NCBI GenBank assembly: GCA_013152535.1
Contig: JAADGE010000082.1
Coordinates: 1 to 64,000, forward strand
Reading direction: 5' to 3'
DNA length: 64,000 nt
From: Chlorobiota bacterium
Lineage (GTDB): Bacteria > Bacteroidota > Bacteroidia > Bacteroidales > JAADGE01
Shown here: one piece after another, positions 41,024 through 49,503 of the stretch
Position numbering within the stretch: the stretch's first letter is position 1
Layout: every line of letters begins with the position of its first letter
Made by a program: the position numbers and the translations under genes
Notes under the pieces: model-generated
The model's input: the letters and a program-made list of their open reading frames with translations, nothing else
What the model was told of the DNA's origin: nothing
Database searches by the model: none

Positions 41024-42949
41024 ATGGATAAAAATCAAATCTTCGGAATTATAATTATTGTAGCTTTACTTATAGGTTACGGTATTTATAATCAACCTTC
41101 AAAAGAGGAAATTGCAAAAAAACAGAGAGAACAAGATTCTTTAAGAAAAGTTTTAGTTGAGCAGGGAATTAAAGATTCAATTACTCAAGCACGGGATTCT
41201 GTTACTAAAGCATTAATTGTTAATAAACTTGATTCTGTTGCTGCCGATACTGCAACAATAAAAAAAGATTTAAAAACAGATTTCGGTGTCTTTTCTTCTT
41301 CTGCATTAGGGAACGAAAAATTAATTACATTAGAAAATCAAAAAATCAAAATTAAATTTACGACAAAGGGTGCATATCCGTATTATGCCGAATTAAGAAA
41401 TTTCAAAGCAGGAGGCAAAAAACCGTGGGATAAACCGTTGATATTATTTAATAATGACGAAAATAAATTTGAACTTAAATTTTATTCGGATAATAAAGAT
41501 ATTTCAACTTCCGATTTGTATTTTGTAAATATAAAAGGTGATTCGATTTATGATGCAAGTAAAAAGAAACAAACCGTAACTCTAAGATTAAATGCCGGAG
41601 AAGGTAAATATATTGATTTTATATACAGTTTAGAACCCGACAGCTATTTGATGAAATATGATATTCAATTTCATAATTTAGATGATGATTTGGCGGCAAA
41701 TTCAAGTTATTTAGATTTATATTGGAAATCAAAAATTCGCAGACAGGAAAAAGGGGCAAAATGGGAAAATCAAAATTCCACGATTTACTATCGATATTAT
41801 GAGGACGAAGTTAAATATTTAACTGAAACTTCTGATGAGAAAGAAGAATCAGAAGATACCAGAATTGGATGGATTGCCTATAAAGATCAATTTTTTTCAA
41901 CCATTTTAATTGCTGATAAATATTTCTCTTCGGCAGATATGAAATATACGAAAGATAAAACTTTTGTTAAATATTTAAAAAACCTTGAAAGTACTCTTTC
42001 AGTTCCTTACGAAACAGGAAATCCGCATTACGGTTTTACTTATTACTTCGGACCGAACGATTTCGATATTTTGAAAAAAATTAAAAGAAAAGACGGAAAA
42101 AGTTTAAGTTTAAACCGGATAATTCCTCTCGGATGGTCTGTATTCAGATGGGTAAATATATATATTATTATTCCTCTGTTTAATGGTTTGGGGTATCTTT
42201 TCGGTAATAATATGGGATTAATTATTTTAATTATGACTTTATTAATTAAGTTAGCTTTATTCCCGTTTACATTTAAATCCTATAAATCATCGGCAAAAAT
42301 GCGTGTATTAAAGCCGCAAATTGACGAAATAAATAAAAAAATTCCGAAAGAAAAATCAATGGAACGCCAACAAGCTACTATGGCATTGTATAAAAAGGTA
42401 GGTGTAAATCCTATGGGAGGTTGTTTGCCTATGCTGTTCCAAATGCCTTTTTTAATTGCAATGTTCCGATTTTTTCCGTCGTCAATTGAATTAAGGCAAA
42501 AAAGTTTCTTGTGGGCAAGCGATTTATCATCTTATGATTCTATTTGGAATTTCCCTCACGGATTCAGTATCCCTATGTATGGTGACCATATCAGTTTATT
42601 TGCTCTTTTAATGGCGGTGGCAATGCTTATCAGTCAATTATTGAATAAAAATCAAATGTCCGGCGGCAACACACAAATGCCGGGTATGAAACTGATGTTG
42701 TATCTTATGCCTGTGATGATGGTTTTATGGTTTAATAAATATTCTGCAGGTTTAAGTTATTATTATTTCTTGTCAAACGTAATTACTATTATCCAAACTT
42801 TAGTAATTCGCCGAATGATAAACGAGGATGATTTATTGTCAAAATTAAATGCTAATAAGAAAAAGGCAAAACCGAAATCGAATTGGCAAAAACGTTTAGA
42901 AGACATGCAAAAAGTACAAAAGCAGCAGAAAAATAAAAAAAGAAGATAA
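41024..42949 (+). CDS. yidC: Membrane protein insertase YidC
   Basis: 641 residues. The N-terminal helix is IFGIIIIVALLIGYGIYN (residues 5-22). A large periplasmic beta domain covers about 80-350 and a C-terminal five-helix insertase domain about 365-610, with KLALFPFTFKSYKSSAKMR and NPMGGCLPMLFQMPFLIAMF. A basic tail (KKAKPKSNWQKRLE) probably contacts ribosomes. It inserts inner-membrane proteins with or without SecYEG. A strong hairpin terminator follows. Confidence 0.97.
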   Translation: MDKNQIFGIIIIVALLIGYGIYNQPSKEEIAKKQREQDSLRKVLVEQGIKDSITQARDSVTKALIVNKLDSVAADTATIKKDLKTDFGVFSSSALGNEKLITLENQKIKIKFTTKGAYPYYAELRNFKAGGKKPWDKPLILFNNDENKFELKFYSDNKDISTSDLYFVNIKGDSIYDASKKKQTVTLRLNAGEGKYIDFIYSLEPDSYLMKYDIQFHNLDDDLAANSSYLDLYWKSKIRRQEKGAKWENQNSTIYYRYYEDEVKYLTETSDEKEESEDTRIGWIAYKDQFFSTILIADKYFSSADMKYTKDKTFVKYLKNLESTLSVPYETGNPHYGFTYYFGPNDFDILKKIKRKDGKSLSLNRIIPLGWSVFRWVNIYIIIPLFNGLGYLFGNNMGLIILIMTLLIKLALFPFTFKSYKSSAKMRVLKPQIDEINKKIPKEKSMERQQATMALYKKVGVNPMGGCLPMLFQMPFLIAMFRFFPSSIELRQKSFLWASDLSSYDSIWNFPHGFSIPMYGDHISLFALLMAVAMLISQLLNKNQMSGGNTQMPGMKLMLYLMPVMMVLWFNKYSAGLSYYYFLSNVITIIQTLVIRRMINEDDLLSKLNANKKKAKPKSNWQKRLEDMQKVQKQQKNKKRR

Positions 42950-42968
42950 TATTAAAAAATTTATGATA

Positions 42969-43000
42969 AATCCCGATAGTTTAACAATCGGGATTTTTTT
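42969..43000 (+). terminator. yidC terminator
   Basis: A perfect 9-bp stem AATCCCGAT/ATCGGGATT with a 9-base loop, followed by TTTTT, just after the yidC stop. Confidence 0.9.
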
Positions 43001-43040
43001 AGTTAAAAAATCTTAATTATAAGGTCTTGCGTATAAAGAT

Positions 43041-43095
43041 TGTTGCAAATATCGCAAATAATTTAACTTCTTGTTGCAAATATCGCAAATAATTA
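43041..43095 (+). repeat. Two direct repeats containing TTGC-N7-GCAA palindrome, 31 bp apart
   Basis: TGTTGCAAATATCGCAAATA occurs at 43041 and again at 43072. Each contains TTGC-AAATATC-GCAA. The 31-base period is about three helical turns. A third, partial copy (TTGCAAATATC) is at 43154-43164, and the same 11-mer recurs at 62755-62765. They resemble operator sites for an unknown regulator. Confidence 0.6.
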
Positions 43096-43167
43096 AGTTT
43101 CTCAGTATTATATATTCAATTTTTTGCATATTTTACAGATAATATTCTTTTAATTGCAAATATCCGT

Positions 43168-43198
43168 TTTGTTTTGGAATTATCCCGTTCTATCTTTG
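43168..43198 (+). promoter_or_regulatory. Strong Bacteroidota promoter of the 43.2-47.1 kb cassette
   Basis: TTTG (43168-43171), 19 bases, then TATCTTTG (43191-43198): a full match to TTTG-N19-TAnnTTTG. It is 30 bases before the ATG at 43229 and lies just downstream of the third TTGCAAATATC copy. Confidence 0.8.
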
Positions 43199-43228
43199 TA
43201 TTGAAAATAAACACAAAAAATAACAGTT

Positions 43229-44342
43229 ATGAAAACATTTACGAAATTATCAGTGATTGTAAGTCTGTTCATTTTTTTAAATTTGAATATGCTTGCTCAA
43301 AAGCCGAGTCTTACAGTATTAAATATGGATTCGCAAGGTATGGAATACACTCCGGAGCAACTCGGGAATTTGCTGCGTATGGAAGTTGAAAAATTAGATA
43401 AATATGAAGTTACCGACAGGTATGATGTTGCTTATTTGGTTGAAAAAAACAATCTTAAAATTGACAATTGTTACGGAAAAATTTGTTTGACAGAAATGGG
43501 AAAACTTTTAAAATCCGATAAAATGATGAGCGGAAGTGCCGAGTTATACGGAAATAAAATTATTCTGTCAATTCGCTTGGTTGATGTGAAATCAGACAGA
43601 ATTGAAAAAGCTGAGGTTATGGAATTTTTAAAATATCCGGAGCAAATTCAAGTTATGATCCGAATTGTATAAGATGTTTGATTTACCGACAGACGATTTA
43701 CAAAATCAAATTAAAAGTTTAACAAACGAACAAGTTTATGAAAGCGAATTGATTAATCCGAATACCGACAAATTAAACCTTTCCGGTCCGCGGTTGGGAT
43801 TAACCTATTTTGACGGTGATATCAAAGATATTATGATGAAACCGAAAGACGAAGGCGGTTACGATGTATGGCCTGTTATGTTTATGTTCGGGTATCAGTT
43901 TGAAGTTCAGTATCTTAATTCAGGAAATTTTCAGGCATTATTTGAATTCTTGCCTACCGTAACAGGTGTTGATCAAGGACTTTTTTTACCGAATTTATCA
44001 ATTCTTATGGGTTTCAGGCATAATGTAAGAGGTTGGGAAATAGCACTCGGTCCTACGGCAGGATTAACAAAAAAAGCAACCGGCTATTACGATGCCGAAG
44101 GAAATTGGCATTTATCTTCTGATTGGGACAATACATTAGGTCTGAACCCAAATCCGAGCGAAAAAAGACTTGACAGCAGGGGATATATAACCTATCATAC
44201 GGGATTTGTTTTTGCTTTCGGTAAATCATTTAAATCAGGCAAAATGAATTTTCCCGTAAATGCTTTTGTAATTCCCTCAAAAAACGGAATGCGTTTCGGA
44301 ATAACCTTCGGATTTAATTCTAAAAACAAACAAGTAAATTAA
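43229..44342 (+). pseudogene. Exported outer-membrane-type protein, apparent frameshift near 43665-43675
   Basis: The first part (147 codons) has a signal peptide ending near MLAQ and an N-terminal domain resembling FlgO/CsgG-like proteins (LEKY-VTDRYDVAYLVEKNN, SGSAELYGNKIILSIRLVDV). It stops at TAA after QVMIRIV. The next frame continues at once as YKMFDLPTDDLQNQIKSL through a beta-rich barrel-like region ending FGFNSKNK. Read together they make one protein of about 370 residues, with the join inside a helix. No duplication marks the spot, so a one-base insertion or two-base loss, or a sequencing error, is likely. The two halves could alternatively be separate genes, the second starting at TTG 43665. 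Confidence 0.7.
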
Positions 44343-44369
44343 AGTTCAAAATTATTACGGGAAGTTTTT

Positions 44370-44377
44370 TATCTTTG
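44370..44377 (+). promoter_or_regulatory. -7 element TATCTTTG directly before the 44382 gene
   Basis: TATCTTTG fits the consensus and ends four bases before the ATG at 44382, so a transcript from it would be leaderless. Confidence 0.45.
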
Positions 44378-44381
44378 TTAT

Positions 44382-44888
44382 ATGATTAAAAATTTCAATA
44401 TAAAATATCTTCCCGTAATTTTAATCTTTATTTTAACATTATATTCTGTGGAAATTATGGCGGTTCAAGCAAATCCCGGAAATAATAATTCTGCCGGAGG
44501 AGTTGAAATTGTAAAGCAACAAAAAACAAATAATTTACCGTTAAAAAAAAGGTTTCTTAAAAGATTAGTTAAAAAAATAGCAGAAAATTTTAAAGAAACA
44601 AAAAGAAAAATTGTAAAGAGAGTTAAACGAATTTTTTCTAAACGAAAAGCAAAAAAAGAAAGGATGAAAAGCAGTTTCAGACACAGACACCATAATTTAT
44701 TTAATATTCTTGTGTTTTTAAGTATTTTTCTTTTGCTTACCTGCGGGATTATTGCATTATTTTATTTTACAGTTATTTCTTCTGCCGTTTTTTTAATTCT
44801 TTCACTTATTTTGGGTATAACAACTTGTGTTATTGCATTAATTTACTTTTCCGGGAGATACATCGTAAGACCGCATTTCAAATCTTAG
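44382..44888 (+). CDS. Small basic membrane protein, hypothetical
   Basis: 168 residues, not recognised. An N-terminal hydrophobic segment (about 8-27, possibly a signal peptide) is followed by a strongly basic, helical stretch (about 48-103, many KR/KK pairs such as KRKIVKRVKRIFSKRKAKKER). Two membrane helices (about 107-130 and 133-157) and a short basic tail complete it. The basic stretch could bind nucleic acid or acidic lipids. It begins 39 bases after the frameshifted barrel gene and has its own promoter-like element. Confidence 0.65.
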   Translation: MIKNFNIKYLPVILIFILTLYSVEIMAVQANPGNNNSAGGVEIVKQQKTNNLPLKKRFLKRLVKKIAENFKETKRKIVKRVKRIFSKRKAKKERMKSSFRHRHHNLFNILVFLSIFLLLTCGIIALFYFTVISSAVFLILSLILGITTCVIALIYFSGRYIVRPHFKS

Positions 44889-44918
44889 AGTAATTTTAAC
44901 TATTTTAATCAATTTAAA

Positions 44919-45623
44919 ATGAGATATTTAGCATCTGTTTTTTTGATTATTTTGTCTGTAATATCTCAGAGTCAAAATCGATACCTGAGTATCGGAAATA
45001 AGCAAAACGGTATTTGTTTCGGTAATTCTGAATTATATAACGGTTTAAGAATTAATTTCTTGGATAAAAATACAGATTTAATTAACGGTATGAATATTTC
45101 CGTGATATCAAAATCAAATGTAACTAACGGAGTAAAGTTTTCTTTACAATCTTATTCTCAAAAAACAAACGGAATTAATTTTGTAATTTGGGGACTTGAC
45201 GAAACTGAAAGCAATGGTTTTACATTTGCAACTGCTATGGTTGCAGAAGAACTTAACGGTTTAGGAATAGGTTTAATTTCTGCGACAGCAAAAAAAATGA
45301 ACGGTGTATTTTTTACCGGTATAATAGGAACAATGACGGCTCCTGTTAATCAAATTACCGGTATTGCCGTCGGATTAATTTTTAATGTTCAGTCAAAAAA
45401 ATTTAACGGTCTCGCAATAGGAGGCACAAATGATGCAGAAATTTCAAAAGGATTATTGATAGGTGTATTTAATTTTTCAAAAAAACATTACGGAATTCAA
45501 ATAGGCTTAAATAATAATTCTGAAGAATTACACGGTCTTCAAATCGGCTTATGGAATACTGCAATGAATAATTCTTTTTTTAAAAGAATGCCTTTAATTA
45601 ACTTTAATTTTAAAAGAAAATAA
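44919..45623 (+). CDS. LA_2272-type surface repeat protein
   Basis: 234 residues. A signal peptide (ending near SQSQ, about residue 19) is followed by 8-10 repeats of about 20 residues with a central NG-[LIF]-x-[IV]-x-[LI] core: NGLRINFL, NGMNISVI, NGVKFSLQ, NGINFVIW, NGLGIGLIS, NGVFFTGI, NGLAIGGT, KGLLIGVF, YGIQIGLNN, HGLQIGLWN. This pattern matches the LA_2272 surface-repeat family, known from Leptospira and Bacteroidota; the function is unknown. It lies mid-cassette, 30 bases after the basic membrane protein. Confidence 0.8.
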   Translation: MRYLASVFLIILSVISQSQNRYLSIGNKQNGICFGNSELYNGLRINFLDKNTDLINGMNISVISKSNVTNGVKFSLQSYSQKTNGINFVIWGLDETESNGFTFATAMVAEELNGLGIGLISATAKKMNGVFFTGIIGTMTAPVNQITGIAVGLIFNVQSKKFNGLAIGGTNDAEISKGLLIGVFNFSKKHYGIQIGLNNNSEELHGLQIGLWNTAMNNSFFKRMPLINFNFKRK

Positions 45624-45664
45624 AAGACGTATATTTTTATTAATTATATTGTAATTTATTTATT

Positions 45665-46243
45665 ATGAAGAATTTAACATTATTAGTAGTTTATTTGTTA
45701 TTCTCGTTTATAAGTTCTTCGCAAGATATTATTTACCTGAGAAACGGAACGGAAATTAAAGCTGAGATTACGGAAATCGGTGTTAATGAAATAAAATATA
45801 AAAAATTTAATTTTCAGGACGGTCCGGATTATGTTGTTCTTAAAAAAGCAACCAAATATATTGTATATGAAAACGGTAAAAAAGATGTCTTTTTTAAAAA
45901 CTTATCCGGAGTGCAATATAAAATGCTCTGCGAAAGAAAAGTAAAACATTATTATAAACAGCAAAAATTCGGAATCGGAATGGCGGGAGCAGGTTTGGCA
46001 GGTGCAATTTTAATCGGAGTAAACAATTATAACTATAATATGAACCATCCGAATGATTATGACCGGCAAATTTTATATGATTTCAGTTATGCGATGTGTT
46101 TAGGGACAATTGTAGGCGGAACAGTATTGTATCTTACCGGAAAACATAAAGTTAAACAATATTCCGAGAAGTTAGGTAAACTTTCTTTTGGGTTTAATTA
46201 TTCAGATAAAATGAAAGGAATTACATTGGTTTATAAGTTTTAA
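45665..46243 (+). CDS. Exported hypothetical protein with one or two membrane segments
   Basis: 192 residues. The signal peptide ends near SSSQD (about residue 20). The start of the mature part, DIIYLRNGTEIKAEITEIGVNEIKYKKF, matches a small beta domain often seen at the N-terminus of exported Bacteroidota proteins. A hydrophobic GMAGAGLAGAILIGVNN segment (about 105-120) and a second around 140-160 follow, then a short barrel-like end (KLSFGFNYSDKMKGITLVYKF). Function unknown. Confidence 0.7.
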   Translation: MKNLTLLVVYLLFSFISSSQDIIYLRNGTEIKAEITEIGVNEIKYKKFNFQDGPDYVVLKKATKYIVYENGKKDVFFKNLSGVQYKMLCERKVKHYYKQQKFGIGMAGAGLAGAILIGVNNYNYNMNHPNDYDRQILYDFSYAMCLGTIVGGTVLYLTGKHKVKQYSEKLGKLSFGFNYSDKMKGITLVYKF

Positions 46244-46325
46244 ATTAATCAGTTTGATTTATTTTTCAAAAAGATTTATTCTCGGACCGCACTACAGAAA
46301 TTAATACTATTTTGATAATTAAGTT

Positions 46326-47144
46326 ATGAAAAATTTTATTTTATTTATAATTACAGGAGTACTATTTTTATTTACAAGTTGCTACACTTATAATATTCCC
46401 TCAGGAGCAACAACGCCTTTAATTACCGAACAAGGTGAAAAAAAAGCATCCGTCGGTGCAAATTTTAACGAAGCAGGGGGAAATTTTACCATCGCTTTAA
46501 CAAATCATGCTTTATTTTCAGCATCCGGAAATTTTATTTTTTCAAAAAATTATTACAAACCGGATTACGACAGCTTATTTGATAAAAAAACACCGAATAA
46601 TTTTGAAGTGGCTTTCGGATATTACGACGGAATGAAAAAATTTGCAAATAATATTTTGTTCGGTATCGGAACGGGCAATAATGTTTATAACTTCGGAAGA
46701 TTGTGGAATAATTATTTGTCCGGTTATTTTCAAACTGAATATATTCAATACTTTTTACAATACAATGCCGGATTTAAATATCAAAAAATCAGAAGAGGAC
46801 ATAAGCGGTTTAAAGAACAAGGCTTATCATTACGATATGCTTACCATAATTATCATCTAATCGGTATTTCGGAAGAATACAAATATGAAGAAATTTGGAA
46901 TGAGGAAGCGGGTTATTATGATTATCGTGATTATATTGTTACTTCAAAAGTTGAAAAAAACAGTTTCTTTAATTCATTTTCCGTTTATTATTTTTTCAGA
47001 ACCGGAAACGATAAAATACAATTTGAGGTCAGTCCCGGATTTACATTTTACGACAGAGTACCAAATTTTAATAAATACAGAGAATTAACAACTAATTTGC
47101 ATTTTAATGTCGGGTTGGTTTTTAATATTGGTAATTTGCTCTAA
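46326..47144 (+). CDS. Outer-membrane lipoprotein, hypothetical
   Basis: 272 residues. The lipobox FTSC places the lipid-modified Cys at residue 19, followed by YTYNIPSGATTP. The remainder alternates aromatic beta strands (EKKASVGANFNEAGGNFTIAL, NNFEVAFGYYDG) up to LHFNVGLVFNIGNLL, suggesting a small barrel or barrel-like domain attached by lipid. It is the last gene of the 43-47 kb cassette, and a bidirectional terminator follows. Function unknown. Confidence 0.75.
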   Translation: MKNFILFIITGVLFLFTSCYTYNIPSGATTPLITEQGEKKASVGANFNEAGGNFTIALTNHALFSASGNFIFSKNYYKPDYDSLFDKKTPNNFEVAFGYYDGMKKFANNILFGIGTGNNVYNFGRLWNNYLSGYFQTEYIQYFLQYNAGFKYQKIRRGHKRFKEQGLSLRYAYHNYHLIGISEEYKYEEIWNEEAGYYDYRDYIVTSKVEKNSFFNSFSVYYFFRTGNDKIQFEVSPGFTFYDRVPNFNKYRELTTNLHFNVGLVFNIGNLL

Positions 47145-47153
47145 TACTAAAGT

Positions 47154-47181
47154 TAAAACTCCCGTTTTACGGGAGTTTTAA
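47154..47181. terminator. Bidirectional terminator
   Basis: AAAACTCCCG-TTTTA-CGGGAGTTTT, a perfect 10-bp stem between two convergent genes. Confidence 0.9.
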
Positions 47182-47194
47182 CTTTCAACTATTG

Positions 47195-48445
47195 TTAATC
47201 TGACAGACTGTGAACAATCAAACCGCTTCGTAGTTTCGGTTCAAACCAAGTAACTTTCGGCGGCATAATCATATCATTATCGGCAATATCCATAAGCTGT
47301 TTCATAGAAACAGGATAAAGAGCAAAAGCAGCTTTCATTTCTCCGGAATCCACTCTTTTCTCTAATTCGCCCAAACCTCTGATTCCGCCTACAAAATCAA
47401 TTCTGTCGGAACGACGTAAATCTTTAATGTTCAGATGCGGTGCCAAAACTTGTTCGGTTAAAATGGTAACATCCAAAACGCCTACCGGGTCATCTTCTTT
47501 GTATGTGCCTTTTTTGGCTGTCAGTTTATACCAGTTTCCGTCGAGGTACATCGAAAATTCATGCAGTTTAGAAGGTTTGTATTCTCTGTTGCCCATGTTT
47601 TCTATGTCAAAACTTGCTTTCAGTTTTTTAATAAATTCATCGTTGGTCAAACCGTTAAGGTCTTTTACAACTCTGTTATAATCAATTATTGTAAGCTGAC
47701 TTTCCGGAAAGTTTACTGACAGAAAAAAGTTATATTCTTCATTTCCCGTATGGTTGGGATTTTGTTTCATTCGTTCTTTTCCTACCAAAGCAGCTGCCGC
47801 AGTTCTGTGATGTCCGTCAGCTACATAAATATATTCAACTTCTTCGGCAAATATTTTTTCAATATTTCCTACAGTTTTTTCATTATTAATAATCCACATT
47901 TGATGTCTTACGCCGTCTTCCGAAGTAAAATCATATTCCGGTTTATCAGCGGTTTTTGCGGAAACGATTTTGTCAATTTTTTCATTATCTCTATATGCAA
48001 AGAACACAGGACCGGCATTAATGTTTGAAACTCTTACGTGGTTCATTCGGTCTTCTTCTTTATCCGGACGTGTTAACTCGTGTTTTTTAATAATCCCGTT
48101 AACATAGTCATCTACAGCAGCTCCGGCAACTAAACCATATTGAGTTTTACTGTTCATGGTTTGGGCATAAATGTAATAACACGGTTCATCGTCTTGTACA
48201 AAAATACCTTCTTGAAACATACGTTCAAAGTTTTCTTTAGCTTTTTCATAAACCGGTGCCGAATGAATATCAATGTCTTCAGACAAATCAATTTCGGGTT
48301 TGTTTATATGAAGAAAAGAGTAGGGGTTTCCCTGAACTTCTTTTCGTGCTTCCGCAGAATTCAGAACATCATAAGGACGTGCGGCAACTTTTTCGGCTAT
48401 ATCCGGTCGCGGTCGTATTCCTTTGAATGGTTTTAGTATCGACAT
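47195..48445 (-). CDS. DUF1015 family protein, serine-gene neighbour
   Basis: 416 residues, cytoplasmic. It matches DUF1015: LKPFKGIRPRPDIAEKVAARPYDVLN at the N-terminus, VADGHHRTAAA near residue 210 and LDVTILTEQVLAPHL near 330. The GHHR segment recalls the GxxR motifs of the ParB/sulfiredoxin fold, which includes free-serine kinases (SerK, SbnI). It lies downstream of serC and serA, a neighbourhood I recall as recurrent in Bacteroidota, and no serB is visible here. A role in serine phosphorylation or dephosphorylation is therefore an inference worth testing, not a finding. A hairpin separates it from serA. Confidence 0.85.
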   Translation of the reverse strand: MSILKPFKGIRPRPDIAEKVAARPYDVLNSAEARKEVQGNPYSFLHINKPEIDLSEDIDIHSAPVYEKAKENFERMFQEGIFVQDDEPCYYIYAQTMNSKTQYGLVAGAAVDDYVNGIIKKHELTRPDKEEDRMNHVRVSNINAGPVFFAYRDNEKIDKIVSAKTADKPEYDFTSEDGVRHQMWIINNEKTVGNIEKIFAEEVEYIYVADGHHRTAAAALVGKERMKQNPNHTGNEEYNFFLSVNFPESQLTIIDYNRVVKDLNGLTNDEFIKKLKASFDIENMGNREYKPSKLHEFSMYLDGNWYKLTAKKGTYKEDDPVGVLDVTILTEQVLAPHLNIKDLRRSDRIDFVGGIRGLGELEKRVDSGEMKAAFALYPVSMKQLMDIADNDMIMPPKVTWFEPKLRSGLIVHSLSD

Positions 48446-48465
48446 AATTTTATTTTGTTTGTTAT

Positions 48466-48502
48466 TAAAAAAATGAGAGTTTTTATGAAATCAAAACCCT
48501 CA
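48466..48502 (-). terminator. Hairpin after serA
   Basis: On the minus strand TGAGGGTTTT pairs with AAAACTCTCA (one G-T pair) and is followed by TTTTTTT. It lies between serA and the DUF1015 gene, so it may be a full or partial terminator that lowers DUF1015 expression. Confidence 0.7.
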
Positions 48503-48513
48503 CTAAAAATATT

Positions 48514-49437
48514 TTATTTATTTACCTGAAACGTTGTATCACCGTTTTCAAAGAAATTAATAATTTGTTTTGCAGATGCTAATGCTGCATTAAGATTTGC
48601 TTCAATGGTTTGTGCACCCATTTTTTTAGGTGTAAAAAAAACTCTGTCGGCATATTTCTCTTCAAATTCGGCTTTTTTATCCGGAGCAATGTCTGAAATG
48701 TATTTAAAATCATCTCTTTCACTCATTAATTTTAACAGTTCATCTTCGTAAATGACTTCTTTTCTGGCAGTATTAACTAAAGTCGCACCGCTCGGCATTT
48801 TAGTAAGCAAATCATAATCAATTGATTGTTTTGTATCTTCATTTGCCGGAATATGCAATGAAACATATTGACAACCGGAATATAATTCATCTGCGGAATC
48901 AAGTGCTTTTATGCCGTCGGCTTCTATATTTTCTTTGGGTACAAAGGCATCGAAAGCAAATACTTCCATTCCGAAACCTTTAGCAATATTTGCTACTAAT
49001 CTGCCGACATTTCCGTATGCGTGAATACCGAGTTTTTTACCTTTGAGTTCGGTACCGGATTTACCGTTAAATTTTCCTCTGGCGGCAAATACCATTAATC
49101 CGATAGCAAGTTCGGCAACGGCATTAGAGTTCTGTCCGGGTGTATTCATTACAACAATACCGTTTTCGCTTGCTGCTTCCAAATTAATATTGTCGTATCC
49201 TGCACCTGCTCTTACGATTATTTTTAATCTGTCGCCTCCGGCTTCTATTACTTCTTTGGTTGCTTTATCACTTCTGATAATTAATGCATCGGTATTTTTT
49301 GCTGCTTCGATTAATTCGTCTTGGCTTTCGTATTTTTCGAGTAAAGCAAATTCGTATCCTGCATCTTCAGCAGTTTCTTTAATTTTTGTAACGGCTGCAG
49401 GTGCAAAGGGTTTAACTGTTGCTACGGTTATTTTCAT
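48514..49437 (-). CDS. serA: D-3-phosphoglycerate dehydrogenase (short Bacteroidota type)
   Basis: 307 residues, without the C-terminal ACT regulatory domain. The NAD-binding region is KKLGIHAYGNVGRLVANIAKGFGMEVFAFD. The substrate Arg is in NTARKEV and the catalytic Glu region is preserved. Where other D-2-hydroxyacid dehydrogenases have the catalytic His in PHLG, this reads PKKMGAQT, with Lys. To my recollection Bacteroides SerA shares this. It starts serine synthesis by oxidising 3-phosphoglycerate. serC is upstream by 66 bases in the same direction. Confidence 0.92.
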   Translation of the reverse strand: MKITVATVKPFAPAAVTKIKETAEDAGYEFALLEKYESQDELIEAAKNTDALIIRSDKATKEVIEAGGDRLKIIVRAGAGYDNINLEAASENGIVVMNTPGQNSNAVAELAIGLMVFAARGKFNGKSGTELKGKKLGIHAYGNVGRLVANIAKGFGMEVFAFDAFVPKENIEADGIKALDSADELYSGCQYVSLHIPANEDTKQSIDYDLLTKMPSGATLVNTARKEVIYEDELLKLMSERDDFKYISDIAPDKKAEFEEKYADRVFFTPKKMGAQTIEANLNAALASAKQIINFFENGDTTFQVNK

Positions 49438-49503
49438 TTTTAAATTTTTTGTTATAAATAATTTTTAAACCTTTTTACTTTTGTTTTTTTACTTTAAACT
49501 ATT

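Noticed and set aside
43041-43095. Possible CRISPR array
   Set aside because: Only two repeat units about 31 bp apart with a spacer of about 10 bases and no cas genes; better explained as regulator sites.
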